NCBI GenBank assembly: GCA_025345505.1
Contig: JANVCC010000152.1
Location: forward strand, 372,001 to 436,000
Length of the DNA: 64,000 nt
Direction: 5' to 3'
DNA from: Todiramphus chloris collaris
Taxonomy: Eukaryota > Chordata > Aves > Coraciiformes > Alcedinidae
The position numbers were made by a program, and so were the translations under genes. Positions 37,401-51,584 of the stretch are shown here, piece by piece; positions within the stretch are counted from its first letter, which is position 1; every line of letters begins with the position of its first letter. Below the pieces are notes generated by a model. The model saw only the letters and a list, made by a program, of their open reading frames with translations, was not told where the DNA came from and did no database searches.

Positions 37401-40400
37401 CCAGCGTTTTCTAGCTTTTACGTGCTAAGCTTCATAGCCTTGAAAATATTCTCTTCTGTCATTGGGTTTTGTCTGTAATAAATATAGAAAGAGACAGAGG
37501 CTAAAATGTACATCATTTCTCAAAAAGAAGTTTTTGTGTTCCCTTCTCTTTGTCTCTGGAGTGATGTCCCTAATGCTTATGTAAAGCTAATAAAAGGAGA
37601 GAAAACTTGGAGCCTTTATCATTCACTGCAGAAAACACAATTACATATTTATACAGCACAAAATATGAATTATTTACCTGATGGACTACAGTGGCCTCTA
37701 AAGAACAATGCTATCTGTCTTACTAATACATTTTGAACAGATGCATGGGGGGAAAACCAACAAAAATTGTACAAAATCCTTATCCAGAGCTTGTAAATTA
37801 ACCATACATCAAAATAAGAATATAGAAATATTTGATTTTCCTTAAAAAACTCAAACTCATTTGGTTTTCCTAGACATAGCACAACATTCCAAATACTCGT
37901 TGTCACCAAGGTGTGAAATTCATTTGAAATCTTTCTTTCCAGGACATTTTTCCCCCATAAATATCTTCACCACAAATATTTTTGTTGCAATAGTGCACAT
38001 TTTTACTTATCTTGATGCATAATAAATCCACTGTTATCAACTTCCATCAGTTCCAATATTATTCTAAACAGAAAATGTGTGATTAATTTTTTTTTAATTA
38101 AAAACTAATCTAATTTAGATTAGTTGTTCAGTACATTTGTGGGGCTTTTACCATATAATTAGGAGAGATGCTATAAGCCTTGGCTTCACTGTATACCATT
38201 TATGTAGCTGGCTAAAAGTGAACAATTCAGCTCATTAATTAGTTTAGGCTTATCAGTAGGATATAGTATATTTTGAAATGTTAACCTCTTAAAGCAATAC
38301 TTGTTAATTTGATAAGTGTCTAACTTAGAAATAACTGTGCAATACTTTAAGAAAACTTCCCATACTTGAAGGGAAACTTCATGTCTGTGTAAACATTTTT
38401 AATGGTGCAAATAAGAAAGCAAAAAAATGAGAAGACATAGTCAGTTAGGGGCTTCTAGAAAAAAATCTGTAGTCTTGTTTTCTTTTATCCATATTGTTTT
38501 TATAACATTACTACTTGAAGCTTTACTGAAGGCTGAGGTTTACTTTCCAGTAAATCAAATGAGTTACCAAGGGAGTAAGAGGCAAATAAAGATAACAGGG
38601 GCAAATATCACTTTGGAGAAACAACAAAAAAAAAGTGAAGAAACTTGTAACTAATGCAGGGGCTAAGAGTCTGAAGTATTTTATTCCTTTCAATAAGTTT
38701 TGTTTTTGTAACAAATCTTATAAAACACTGAACTGTTGACACAGAAAGTAGGGCTGCAGAATACTGGGGAATTACTACATTAACAGAATGATTGATTTGG
38801 AGAAGATAGGAAAATTATAATAGAAAATATAAGCTATCTATATTAGAAAAAATACAAGTTATCAGAAAATGTTATTGATTAGCATCAAGAAAAAACAGGT
38901 TCAGAGGAAGTGTTTGGTAACGTCTGAAAATTCAAGTACTCTCAGATAGGCTCTCCAAAATTGTTGAGATCCTAAGTCTGCATACACTTCTGAAAAAAAC
39001 ATATAATTTCAAGCACATTATGCAGTAAAAAACAAAAAACAAAAAGCCCCATTCTACAAGGAGACAAGGTCCTGAAAATTATGGTCTCAGAAAACTGCAT
39101 CTGCACTTAAATAAAATAACTTATAAATAAAAGATAAAGAATGCAAGACCACTAAAACACCTTGATGTTGTTACCTAATGAGAAATGCACCTTTCTGGGA
39201 TTTTGCTTTTATTCCATCATCTGCTACTGGTCTGCTTACTTCCATACGCAAATCACTTCGATCCTTCTTACTTCAACTTCCCCATCAGTAAATCAAGACT
39301 GGCACTTAACCTATTTTGTAAAGTGCTCTAACTTGCATTGACAGAATTCTAAGCTGTGAGTTCAGCATTGTGATAAATATGAGATTTTGTAATACAAAAA
39401 TGATTACAATTTTAATGGAATTATAAAATATAATTAACCCTCAAGCTTGGTATTATGTGATTAAAGTAATCAAAATGTGTGATAAATTATCTGTTTTACT
39501 GTGTGTTATAATTGTGTTTTCTTAAGCATGCTACAGAACTCAAGGACGGTTTTCTTAATGTTGAAAAGATAAACATCTAGTGGGGAACTTTTTGGCTTGA
39601 TTCAAGGCAAGAAGATATATTTTACTGTGAAAGACCATGATAGGATCCATTGAACAGGTTGTGTAGTGATGTGGAACACGTTGAACTTTGAGCAAAGAGG
39701 AACTATAAGCTGTTGAACACTACTTAAGAGCACACCAAAGCAACAACAGAAATACAACTAGATTGCAGCAGAGTGTAATTAGGCAAATATTAGTAACTGC
39801 TTTGGTGCTAATTTGGGTATGGAATCCCATAGTTTGAATCATGTGAAATTCTTTACCAAACCTCTTCTTGTTGTTCCGCAGATCACTTACTACTTTCAGC
39901 TCCAGGTGAGCTTTGGTCTTCCTAACTCTATTCCTGTACTCTCAGGCATTTTGTTTTTATATTCCTCCTGTATAGACCATCTTCTGTACATTTTTGCCCA
40001 TATGTGCTTGGATCAGACAGTTATTCTCTGCTCAAACAGCTATTCTGCTAAGCTGCTTGACTTCCTTCACAATTCTGATGGACCTCAGGATAAATTGTCC
40101 TTAAAGATTAGTCAGCTCTCTTTGGTGTCTTTCCCCTTCAGAATAATATAGCATGATCTCATGTCCACCACATACCCAACCAAACTGAAGTTCACACTCT
40201 GAATTTCAGAGTCTTTAGCTTTGTACTCATTTTTTTCCCTCAGGATCTAAAACTCCAGTGTGTCATAGTCAGTACAACCAGGGTTATCTCTGATCCTCTC
40301 AGTCTTAATTCTTCCTTATTGTGACTTACAGGTTCACCAGAAAACATATCCTAGTTAGCCCATTCAATTCCTGAGTGAAAACTAGTACACACACCAGAAA

Positions 40401-41003
40401 TCTAAATTTCTAGCATCTCAATATATTGCTTTCCAGGAGATGTTACAGTGGGTAATATTCCCCATGAGAACCAAGGACAGCAATCATGGAAATTTCCAGC
40501 TGTTCAAAGAGTACTTCATTTGCCTCCTCTTTCTCTCAATCAGGTGACCTGTAGCAGTCCTCCACCATGATGTCCTCTTGTTGGCTTGATGCAGGAGCTC
40601 CACATTTCTGAGCTGCTTCTTTTTAGAAGTACAAGATCTTGCTATTTGTCTTCTTTTCCTTTCTTTCCTAAAGAGACTATAATCTGTCACATCACTCTAG
40701 TGCTACAGACTACTATGTCCCTTGTCACTTTTATGTCTCTTTTCCAGCAAAGTTATTTAATCTCTCCTCAGTAAATTAACAATCCTATTGGCAATTTGTG
40801 CTTGCTACACTTCATCACATGAATTCAGCCTCTTCCCAGCAGCAGTCAATTTTTGGGGAGGATTCCGCAGTCAAAAAGCCAAACAGATTAAAGTTGGCAA
40901 CACCAGCCATTAAGGGCAGAGCTGATTTAGACATGGGCTTCTATGCCCTTCACCTATCACCAAAAATCCTGTAGTCACTTTTGAACTTGACAAGGTCTCC
41001 ATG
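34482..41003. other. Non-coding stretch
   Basis: No gene is recognised. It holds an A/G-rich tract at 35058-35089, A runs near 36783 and 37131, and a near-perfect palindrome at 38103-38125. The frame at 39813-40151 (112 codons) has no known domain. Confidence 0.55.
38103..38125. repeat. 11-bp perfect inverted repeat with 1-nt spacer
   Basis: AACTAATCTAA at 38103-38113 is followed, after one T, by its exact reverse complement TTAGATTAGTT at 38115-38125. Such an AT-rich palindrome could form a small hairpin or bind a dimeric protein. In AT-rich DNA it can also arise by chance. Confidence 0.85.
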
Positions 41004-41576
41004 TGTCCAGCAGGTCAAGGGAAGTGATTCTGCTGCTCTACTCTGCTCTGGTGAGACATGGAATACTGGAGTCCAGTTCTACAGTCCTCTGCAGAAGAAG
41101 GACATTAAGCTTTTGGAGTGGGCCCAGAGGAGGGCCCCAAAAATGATCAGAGGCCTAGAACAACTCTGCTATAGAGAAAGGCTGATAAAGTAGGGGTTGT
41201 TCTGTCTGGAGAAAAAAAGGCTTCAGAGAGACCTTACTGCAACCTTTCAGTACTTAAAAAGAGCCTGTAAGAACAAGGGGGACAGACTTTTTAGCAAGGC
41301 TTGTTGCAAGAGGACAAGGGGTAATGGTTTTAAATTAAAAGAGAGTAGATTTAGACTACATATGAGGAAGAAATTCGTTTACAATGACTGTGGTGAGACA
41401 CTGTAACAAATTGTCCAGAGAGGATGTAGAGGCCCCATCCCTGGGAACATTCAGGTGATGTTGAACAGTGCTCTGAGCAACCTGATCAGTTGAAGATGTC
41501 CCTGTTCACTGCAGGAGCTGGAGTAGATGACCTTTAAAGGTCCCTTCCAACCCGAAATATTCTATGATTCTACTGA
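41004..41576 (+). mobile_element. CR1 LINE, 5'-truncated copy
   Basis: This plus-strand CR1 of about 570 bp starts at TGTCCAGCAGGTCAAGGGAA and includes CAGAGGAGGGCCCCAAAAAT, GGGGTTGTTCTGTCTGGAGA, AGGGGTAATGGTTTTAAATT and GGTGAGACACTGTAACAAAT. It ends with CCCTTCCAACCCGAAATATT and the tail TCTATGATTCTACTGA. It shares the TTTTAAATT and GACCTTTAAAGGTCCCTTCC blocks with the outer copy at 2000-2950, so the two are probably of one subfamily. Reading-frame remnants at 40981-41193 and 41197-41406 show [16 protein letters not shown] and EKKRLQRDL from CR1 ORF2, split by a stop. Confidence 0.95.
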
Positions 41577-44500
41577 TATGGCAAAACAGCAAAGATCAGT
41601 AGTCCAGGTGCCAGATATGATGTTGAGTCAGGTGTAGCTCTCATCTGAACCAAGTGTAATCACTGTTATTCTTGTCATGCACTACTGAAGAAATGATAGT
41701 ATGGATTTCCACAAGAAGGCATTACAATGCCAGGTCCAGCTGGCAGTTGTGGAGTCACATTAACAGGTGATGGACACAACATAGCAAGCCCTATGGAGAG
41801 TTGATGTGTTCATGTATAATTTTTGAGGAAAGGCAAGATGGCTCTGTGGTTTCACTGAATCTATACCAGTCCCACCAACGTGTGGCTCTAGTCTGCAGAC
41901 ATGGTGACAAAAATAAAGAATGAATGATCATATTTCCAGTCAAGGGCATCCTTAACTTTATTTTCATGTTCCATCAACAGTTTTAAATACATTGTATGGT
42001 TCACCATTTAGACAAGCATGTATTATGAGGCAATGGACTACCTCCTGTCTGTCCTTACAGAATATGAATATTCTTCCCTACTCACACTGTGAAGAAAATT
42101 GTCTTTCATCAATTGTCCTGTCCCCTCCCTAATTCCCTAGTTAATTTCACGTTCATTGGTGAAAATTTTTCTTTAATGTAAAAGTGATTATAGTAATTTG
42201 CACTGATTGCATTAAATAAACAACTTTCCAGGCATTAAATACATTTGATAAGAACAACTGCCAGCCTTCTGCCTTTATCTAGTATTCAAAGACAATCCTT
42301 TTACCTGGGTCCAATCTAATGATCATTTCCATCATTCAAGCTAATTTTAAATTTTCATTCTGATTTTATTTGAATTTTTTTTTCCAAAGAATATCCTTTA
42401 TTCTCAGTAAATAAGAAATAGAACCATAGCTAACCTTTGCCTTACAGCAATGTAATTTTATTTATTTATTTATTTGTGTCTCAGTTACACTAACATTCAG
42501 CAAAAGCTAAGCAAATCCTGATTTCTCATTTAATGTGTTTTACTTTAAAATGGGAATTATTAATCATTCAGTGTTCAATCCCACAAGGCTGAGGATGAAC
42601 ATCTGCTGATAACCATCGCTGAGCTACTCAGCTGCCGCTGATTATGTTGGTATCACACTCAGAGCCTGATAAACTGAAGCAGATTATTTAGATCCCAAAC
42701 TCTTTGCAGTGGGGATTATGTCTGCTTGCTCCCGTGCCACATCCATTACAGCAGAAAGCTGACTGGTAGCACTTAACAAATGATGAGAAATAAGAAATGG
42801 ACTGCTTGTTAAGGCAGGGGAGAAGCTGGATCCATTTTACAGTACTGGGCTTTGCAACAGCTGGCTATAAGAGATGATGATCCAAAATGATCAAGTCTGT
42901 CTGGACACAGGAGAACAACCAGTGATACCTGTCCCCCAGGAAGTACGCTTTGCAAAGTGTCCCTTCAGGTACGTCCAGTAACACTCACATAAACTACCAA
43001 CCCATTTAGATGTGTTCCCCCTTCTCACAAAATTAATCTCAGCTCCCAACAGTCACTGTCAAAGGAAAAAGAACAAAAACAGAAAAAGAAAAACAAAACC
43101 TAGCAACCAAAACAAACTTCACTTCTTCCCAGGAGTGTTCTTAACCTTTTCAGGCACTGTCAAGCAATATCAACACTGCATAAATTTCCTCCTTCTCATG
43201 CCTCCTTGCCATTCCTCTATACCTCATCCTCAACTCTCACCACTCATTTCATCCACGACACATCTGCTTGAAAAGCTGGGATGCAGGATTCAGCCTGCCT
43301 ATATAAATGCAGCAGGGCAAGCTGGCAACTCGCAAGATTATGCTCAGCAGCTTATTGCCCCACTGTCGCAATTCAAAAGGTTACCTTGAGGAAAACAGCT
43401 CTGTGCCAATATGGCCACAGAGCAAAGGCAGATTGAGTCTGCCTGTTCCCATCTGCGCAGATAATGCCCTGAGAGATCCCTTGCCTGCATCAGCCTCTCT
43501 TCTGAGAGAAAGAGTAATAGGAATGTGCAAGATCTCAGACTTTTATTTCATGGAAAGGCTCGTGACAGTGAAAACTGTATCCAGTCATGTTCTTAATTAA
43601 AATAAAGGTAATTCGATACTTCCTAAAAAAAAAAAAAACAACCCTAGTAAAAATTCAATTAATCACTCAAAAGCCTGCACCCTGAAAAAGCTGGTTTTTG
43701 ATTTAACTTCTGTGTTTAAAGTATAACATTTGTAATATAAGAACACATCTCCAAAGAAAATTATTCTGGAAAACAAAAAAACACAACCAAATAAACAAAA
43801 CCAAAAACTAAACCAACCAACCAAAAATAATAATAAACAAAAACAAAAACCAAAAGCGAAAACAAAATCAAAACAAACAAAACATAAAACAAACAAACAA
43901 AAAACTAAAACAAAAAAAAACCACAACTAAACAAAAAATTATGAACAAAAAGCCCAAAATACACTTTGTTCCTTTTTGAGAACATTTTCTGGGTTTTAGC
44001 TCAGAATTTCAGTTGGATGGACAAGTTCCTGGGAAAAGAGTTGGTTTTGATCAAAAGGTAATTTTCTGATGAAAAACTGTTCTCTCAGAAATCCTAGAGG
44101 AAGTTTACTGAAATCCTTAAAATGGCTGCCCCATTCATCAGCTGTATTCACCAGACCATGCCAGATATACTAGGCTTGATCTCTGCTAGTGTAAATTGAT
44201 TTAGTTCCACTGGCTTCTGATGTGTTTCTGATGTTTTCTATATAGCCTGCTTCTGAGCTCACACGGTGAATTTTGCCCTGTGATTATCAGTGCTCTGATA
44301 ACACAGGGAATAAAAGTTTGTCCTTGATGTTTACTATAGGCAATGAAAAGAAAAAGGTATTTCCATAAGGCAATTTTGGCTGTGCTTAATTACCCTGTGA
44401 AGAAACTAGTGCCTTCCTTTGACTGTAGGCAGAAGATAGGGTGACCCTGCTCGGACAGGTAAAAGACTGAATCTGCTTACAGTGCTCTTTGCTATTTCAT

Positions 44501-47500
44501 GCAGAAATATCTCCATGCCAGCCTCTGGAGACCTTTATTTTTCCAGCCTTTACAGCATAAAGTATGACAGTGACAAGAAAGAAGACGAAGAAGAATTATT
44601 AAGGCTGAGTAATCCTTCCCTAGGACAGAGCTATCTCTTATAAACAGGTGCAGTTTTAACAAGAGGATGGGGAACAGAGCTCTATTAGGCGCAGTTAGTG
44701 TGGCATTTGTGCTGTAAGTTATGTTACTCAGCAACGGCTTTTGCAAGTCCTTTTTCATCCAGTGTGAATTTGAGTCCATTTGACTTTTCTTATTAAGCAA
44801 ATTTCACAGTTTTTAAATTTATTTATTAACAGTTCCAAGTATGAGGTAGGTACATCCACATAGAAATGGAAAGATAAAGCATCTTCCCAAAGTGCAGTTT
44901 GGGCCTGTTTGCGATAAAGAAGACACATAGTCCAATTCATCTTGTATCCAAAGTCTATTTCAAAGCATTGTATCAATTTAAATCCTCTAGGTGTGGAATT
45001 AATACGGATTAGATAAATTTAATAAACTATATAATCTTCAGAAAGTGATAACATTGTTTAGCTTTCTTTCTCTTTGTAGCAATAATCTCTTGATCCGTAT
45101 TAGTAGAAAATGCCAAAGTTTCTATTACCGTGTATTTCTGTCTGAAGCCCTTTAGAAGGCAAAAAAATCGACTGAGAAGAATGACAGAGAAGGGACTTTT
45201 ATACTAGTCCAGTGAGTTATTATTCATTCTAAGCAAAATATACACCATTTATATACCAAAGGTTTTTAAAGCAGCATTCAAATATTACATAAGACTTATG
45301 GTAATATTCTGTATGGGGAGAAAAAAAAAAAAATTACTCCCACAGAATATCTGACAACAACACAGGAACCCTAAGGATTAAGAACCTTCAAACATTTCTA
45401 AAGATACTGTATCTTTATTAGCTTTAATCTGATCCCTGGAGAAGAATTTGACAGTTGTCCACAATTAGCAAAGTCCAAAATTAATTTGCCTCAATGAACA
45501 GAACTAAAAACTTTAACGTGTTCATTAAGAACACAGCTAAAGACCTGATCTACAAATATTTTCAAGAACTGGAACAGAAAGTTAATTCTGTTGATGTCTG
45601 AAGAAATACTGGATACTGATACTAAAATGAATGTTTTTTTTTTCTCCAGGAATACTGCTTGATTGATCAAGGTAAATAAAACACCTATGTGTATATAACT
45701 TTTTGATTATTTATTATTAATATAGTTAACATTCATCAAAAATATTTGCCTGAATTGCGTTATGAGCCTTATTTTCTTTCATTTCACCATTACCTCAAAT
45801 CTCTGATCAAATCTTTAATTAACATGAAAAGAGAGCTGATAATTAGGATGATCAGCTAGAGGTCAAGAAACTCAATGAGATTTATTAAAGGCTAAGAACA
45901 GAGCTCTAATCAAAGTAGTGTAATTTCAAATCAAACCTTTGGAAGACAATTTTCATGGCTCGAATTTGCAAGCATTTAGGTAGGTATGTTAATAAACTTT
46001 ACATATGCAAATAACCCTGTTAAGGGTAATAAAACTAGTCAGAGGCAAAATGATACAGTTGTTAGCAAAAGGAGGGTGAAGGAATTGAGCAGCAGAGCTT
46101 TAAAAGGTGAAGAAGTTCCTTCAGATCTGACAAAGTAATCAGAGGGCAGTAGAAGAGCAGCAGTGCATAAGTGTCTAATGAGACACTGGATGCACAGGCA
46201 CACGTGTAATCTTATAGTACCAGCTATTCAGAATCTGTCTCTAGGAGGTTTCTTATTCTTCCAGCTACACAGAAAGCAAAACTTTTTGCATAGCAAACTT
46301 GTCACTTCCTTTCATCTCTTCCACATGCAATCTACACATTTCAAAATAACAGCAAACATCTTCTCCTCTCTTGTTTTAAGGGCCATCAGTGGAAGCCAAG
46401 GCAGATGTTAAAAATCTGAAGCTATTTCAAGGGGAGGGGATACATGCACTTCAGTTTGCTTTCTTCTTTTTTAGTGCTGCTGCTTGAACCAAACTTGAGT
46501 AACAGCGTGACTGTCAGGGATTCTGCAGTCGGGTGGAAATCCCTTTGGTAGAACAAGTTGTTGCTCTTTCTTTTCAAGCTGCATTACCACTGTGTTACAA
46601 TCAGGAAGAAAAATCTGATTTAGACAGTAAGGTGAACAAAAGTCTTAAATAGAAAAGAAGATTCCATTTTACACTTACTTCTTCCTGGACTGTGTTTGAC
46701 TTAGCAAAACTTACAGAATTCTCTGTTTTCCTCTATTATTCACTGCTTAAAAGTGTTCACATAAGTCATACTAGTATTTTCTTTCCCAGTTTGCACATCT
46801 ATGGTTGAAAGCACCACCTTCTGGACATAGCACTCTGAAATTTGAGCAGGAAGCACCTGAAATTTTTATAGGCATCAAATTAAACTTCTCATATATCTTT
46901 ACCTAATATATATTACAGAAAATGACACTTTGCTGTTAATGCAAGAGCAATAGCTCAATACATGCACTTGCAATATTGAAATTAGTATTAAATAAGTCAG
47001 TCCAAGAAGATAAAGATCCGCTTTTTTCTTATGTCACTGTAATAAAAAAAAAAAAGAAGTGGAGTAGAAGTTCTCAGTGAAATACATTGGAAAACATTAA
47101 TCTTCCCACTTTACTTCTAGATATTTGGCAAAAATGGTCCAGCCCACAATACCTGCATGTGTCTGCTTACCTTTATGTATACAAGTACAATTGAAATAAG
47201 GAAGATTATTTTTATGTATACAGCACAGATTAAGAGCTTGTACAGACATTATGTTTTCAACAGCTGCATTTGCAGTAGCTGTGTATCCTGCCACTTTTCC
47301 GATAGCTATCATAAAATCTAAAAAAAGAGACTTACAAGTTAAGACCTGTCACAGTATTATAAAAAGCAAAATAAGGAGTTATTCAGCAGAAACACACAGT
47401 GGAGATTAAGGAAATCATTCTACACTGCTCTGTGACTCACTCAACTTCTTCCAATTGTTCTCCCTTTATTACCTTTTTTATGCATGATCTCTCTGTGGAC

Positions 47501-50500
47501 CAAATCAAATCCTCTCACTTATGTTTCTGTTAAAAGAAGATGGATCACACCTCTTCATTAATTTCCTAGGGAAAAAAAAAATAGACACAAGAGAAAAATA
47601 AACAACCTCTAACATAGATTTAAAAAATGCACCTTTTCAGTTTCTTATTTATGCAGATGATATTCAGAAGATACTTTTTCAGTGGTGGGATATTGACTAG
47701 TTGAAAAGAGCTGATTGTTTATTCAATCAAAACTCATCACCCTTATTTATCTCCTTTACCTCATATTTGTCCCACAAAAAAATAATATGTACACAAATAT
47801 CTAAGTTTTACAAGATATTCTGTAATCAGTTTTTAAAGAGTAGTATTCCTGGCTCAGGAATGAATGAACTCTGCAGCCTGTATGTCAAACCCTTAGAGCA
47901 GTATTTTGGCCCCTGCACTCCACAGAAAAAAAATTCTCAGTGTCTTTAATTGGACTGGACTTCGATCCATGTGTCTCACAATGCACAAGCTGACATTGCA
48001 CAGAGAATTACTGCAGAGACTGGGTTGGCTTTTTCTTTGCTTTTTTTCATCTGTGTTTGAGGAGTTTTGTGCAGTACTTCCCACTTTATGCTCCAACTTT
48101 CTCATTTTCCAAAGGCAAGCAAAGAATGATAAAACTCAAACCAGCAACTGGAGAGCATTAACAAGGAAATAAACACAAGGTACATTCTGAACAATAATTC
48201 TTTGTAACCACTTCTGCTAAATCAAGGCAGAACGTTCAGGGAATTGTATAGTTATACTTCCTTGCCACTAAGCACCTCGTGGCTTGTTAATACTTTTGTT
48301 TCCAGAACCACTGCCCATTATATGTCCACCTGGTAATATTTAAAATTATATTATAACATTTTCACAATAGATAGAGACCAACAAATTAGAATTATGAATT
48401 ATCTGACAGACCTAGAGATAATCAAGTAAGTATCTTAAATACTGGATGGTGGAGGCAATTCTGCTTAATTAAAGAGGTTCAGCAGAGGGTTGATACAGTG
48501 AGAGAGATCTGAATCAAGATGAACTGGAAACCATTAGCAAGTGCACATTGCTCCCCTTTGAACATATCTTATTTGTGTCAGCAGAGGAATGTGAGTGGTC
48601 CGGCCTGGTTGTAAAAGCTCTGAGTGACCAAGGTACAGCTCACAATCACAACCATCTCAGACCTGCTTGTGTTCAATGACTCAGACCTAGACACACATTT
48701 CCTCCACATTCACTCCTCCGCCTTTCATAACAACTGACCAAGCTCAACAATGTACTGTCAAGTGTACACATCAAATGGCCCATCATTTCTTCCCCTTTCC
48801 CCACAATTTAATATCCCCATTGCTTTCGGAAGTACTGAAGTTCTCTGCTATAACCATAATGCTCAAGTATTGAAAATGCTAAACAAAAGCAGCTCAGTCA
48901 GTCACTGATAGCTGTCTCACTGATTTCTCATGAGAAACACAGAGTACTCATCTCCCAGAAACACCAAGCTTTCCTATTAAAGCATGTTATAGAACAGAAC
49001 CCTGGAGAATTGTTGTGCAATTTATCTTCACTAAAGTGGTGATTAATTCACAGTAATTTACCATGAGTTATTTGAGTTTATCTTTCAAAATGGTGTGATA
49101 AAAGCTTGGTTTCGTGTTGATTTTTGGCTCATTTTGTTTCACCTGGTGCCTAATTTTCTTTCATAGTTTTTGTCCTTTTGTTTCTAGGATAAAGAAATTT
49201 GCATCTGTGATGAGATATTTGACTATGTTTGTAATCCTTCCAGAAATTACTGGAAGATATATTGCTGGCACAATAGCACCAGATTCTGTACATGTTTCTG
49301 TGCCCTTCCAGGCAGCGGCAAGATTCACTTTCATGTCAGAATTTTCCTCCAGCAAAGTAATTTATATAAGTCAAATGATTTCTAATTTTTGCAAGAGAAA
49401 TTTATAAAACCCAGCACAGATCAGTTTTTGCTACAGCTGCTTCCTCCTTAGTTATTTATATGGCAATACAGTATAGCAAAGCAGGAATAGGAAAGCCGTG
49501 CTGACAGAAAATGAAGATAGCATAAACAATACAGATTACAGTAGTAAAAGCAAAGCCGGTTATGAACCACTACAAGTGGAATCAAGAAAGGAGAAGACTA
49601 CATGAAATATCAGATTGTTGAGAGCAAGCTAAGCAGCACTGTTGGACCTGGGAAGTGAAAACTACCAACATGATCTAGATTCTGTTGCTGCCTTCTACTT
49701 TCTGTTACCTGCCTTTAATATTTAGATTGTGGTTTCTCTGGGATCAGGAAAGTATTGACTGACTTATTTAAGCTGCATTTAACCCACCAAGACTCTGATT
49801 TTGAAGGATATTCTAAGCGCTACGGCAATAAAATTAACAACTAAATTAAATTAAAAAAAAAAATAAAAAAGGAAAAGAAATAATTTCACACATGTTCATC
49901 TTTCTTTCTCAGACAATGAGAGATTATGACACTAAATACATGTGAGTGACACACTTGACTGGAAAGCACTTGCACCTTATAGGAAGCACCAAAGAACAAA
50001 CACAAAGATTTTTTTTTCTAGGTTTTTTTTTTTCTTTTTAACAGAATAACCAAGTTCTCCATTTAACACCAAAGATAATTTATGCATTTAAAGTATCGTA
50101 TATTCTAACTCTTTAGGCAATAGACCAGCTTTCCCAAACATGGATATTTTGAGTGTCCTGTAATACACTTGAGAAAACTCATCTGCAGACATGCTGAGAA
50201 ACTGGTTGATGTGAAAGGCAAACCCTTTCTGTATGTGAACCCAATATATTACTTTATAACTGCTGCAACCAGACACCTAGGTGCTTGGTGACACTCTTGG
50301 CCAAGGAGCATGTGGAATCATCCCTGCAACAGTAAGCAGGGATGGACTTTTGTTTGCTCCATGTTTTCAAAGGCTTTCACACACCTTATCTGTCCAGAAG
50401 CCAATCTATGAAACTGAGGAGGTTTTTAAGATAGGTCACCTTGACTGGTGGCAACTCTGGAAATTAAGACTTGGAAGAAGCCAAGGCTAGTTTCACTCTG

Positions 50501-51584
50501 CTGGGGAAACAGGCTTCAGATACAAATTGAAAGTCAGAACGCAAATTTCTAGTTGGCACGTGCTCATCTCTAGAGAGTATGAATCATCATCTCAGTGTTT
50601 AGTCTGCAATTCTTCACATACTAAAGGCCAGGATATAAAGACAGGTGTCCAGTACCTTTTGCATTCACCAGCTTTTAGCCAAAGCAGCAAGGACCAAAAT
50701 GTTTGTGACTCAGTGGTTTTTTGTAATTCTTAGTCATATCTGACTGGAAGTAATTCCAGCAGTGTTTCTTCTTCTCACCTGATACCAACTGATATGAACC
50801 TTCTCACATAAATGGAGCAATGGCTGTTTACAAGATGTGTCACTATTTAAATAAGTATTACATCATAAGGTACTACTGCCTACAATCATAGCTAATAAAA
50901 TGAATTAACTGGTCATGCCTGTATTTTGATCACCCCAGGTTACTGTGCGTTAATAGGCAGAATTTACTAGTCTACTCTATGAGCAAAAAGATAATTCAGT
51001 TGAGCATAAAGAGAAAGAGAAGACAGAATCCCATCTATTATCAATATGAGTATTTTGGAAAAATCACACCATGATCAGTGGCTGCTGGTTTAGAATAACT
51101 CTTTAGCACAACTGTCATAACAAATAAAGCTACTGCAGTTTGAATAAAATAATATTGTTTACTACCAACATGCTTATTCTTGATATGTTAAATCATCAGG
51201 ACAATTATTTTGATGCAATTTCTCTCTGGTTTGAGACTGAAATCTCTATCAGAAGGGGAAAAACAATTTTTTTTTTCTGTTTTAACTCTACAGACAGGAA
51301 TTGTTCAAGCATTAGAAATGCCTTTGTCAGGGAACTAGCAGTGTCGGTTCATATTTGTGTCTCAAAACTTCAGGGAAATAGCTACTTAACTGAACAGGTG
51401 TTGAGGGAGAACAGAGGGGGGAAGTTCAGAGAAGGAAAGAGAAAAAAAAAGCGAAAAAACAAATGGCAAGCAAAAGAAATAGGAGGTAGTTTTGTGTGTG
51501 CGCTAGTCACAAGTTAAAAACAAAAGCGAAAAGTCACTAAGAAAAAAAAATAAACACAAATAACTCCTCTCCCCCCCCCCCCCC
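41577..51584. other. Non-coding stretch with low-complexity tracts
   Basis: No gene is recognised. Recorded contents are a (TTTA)n run at 42457-42476, a more GC-balanced block at 42590-42960, an A/C-rich low-complexity tract at 43771-43955, a possible old repeat at 44178-44220, A runs near 45321, 47041 and 49852, and a purine-rich tract at 51407-51460 before the gap. The frames at 43012-43389 and 51140-51517 (125 codons each) run through A-rich sequence, giving Lys/Asn-rich text with no domain. Confidence 0.55.
43771..43955. repeat. A/C-rich low-complexity tract
   Basis: About 185 bp consist almost only of A and C, in units such as AAAAC, AAACAAAC and CCAACCAACC, with a few T and G. It is a decayed simple repeat rather than a clean microsatellite. 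On the minus strand it gives a spurious open frame (43663-43926) rich in Phe and Val, which should not be taken for a membrane protein. Confidence 0.85.

Noticed and set aside
43012-43389. 125-codon plus-strand frame as a gene
   Set aside because: The Lys/Asn-rich half comes from an A-rich tract, no domain is seen, and a second frame overlaps the end.
43663-43926. Hydrophobic minus-strand frame that looks like a membrane protein
   Set aside because: It is the translation of an A/C-rich low-complexity tract read on the T/G strand. The Phe/Val/Cys richness is compositional.
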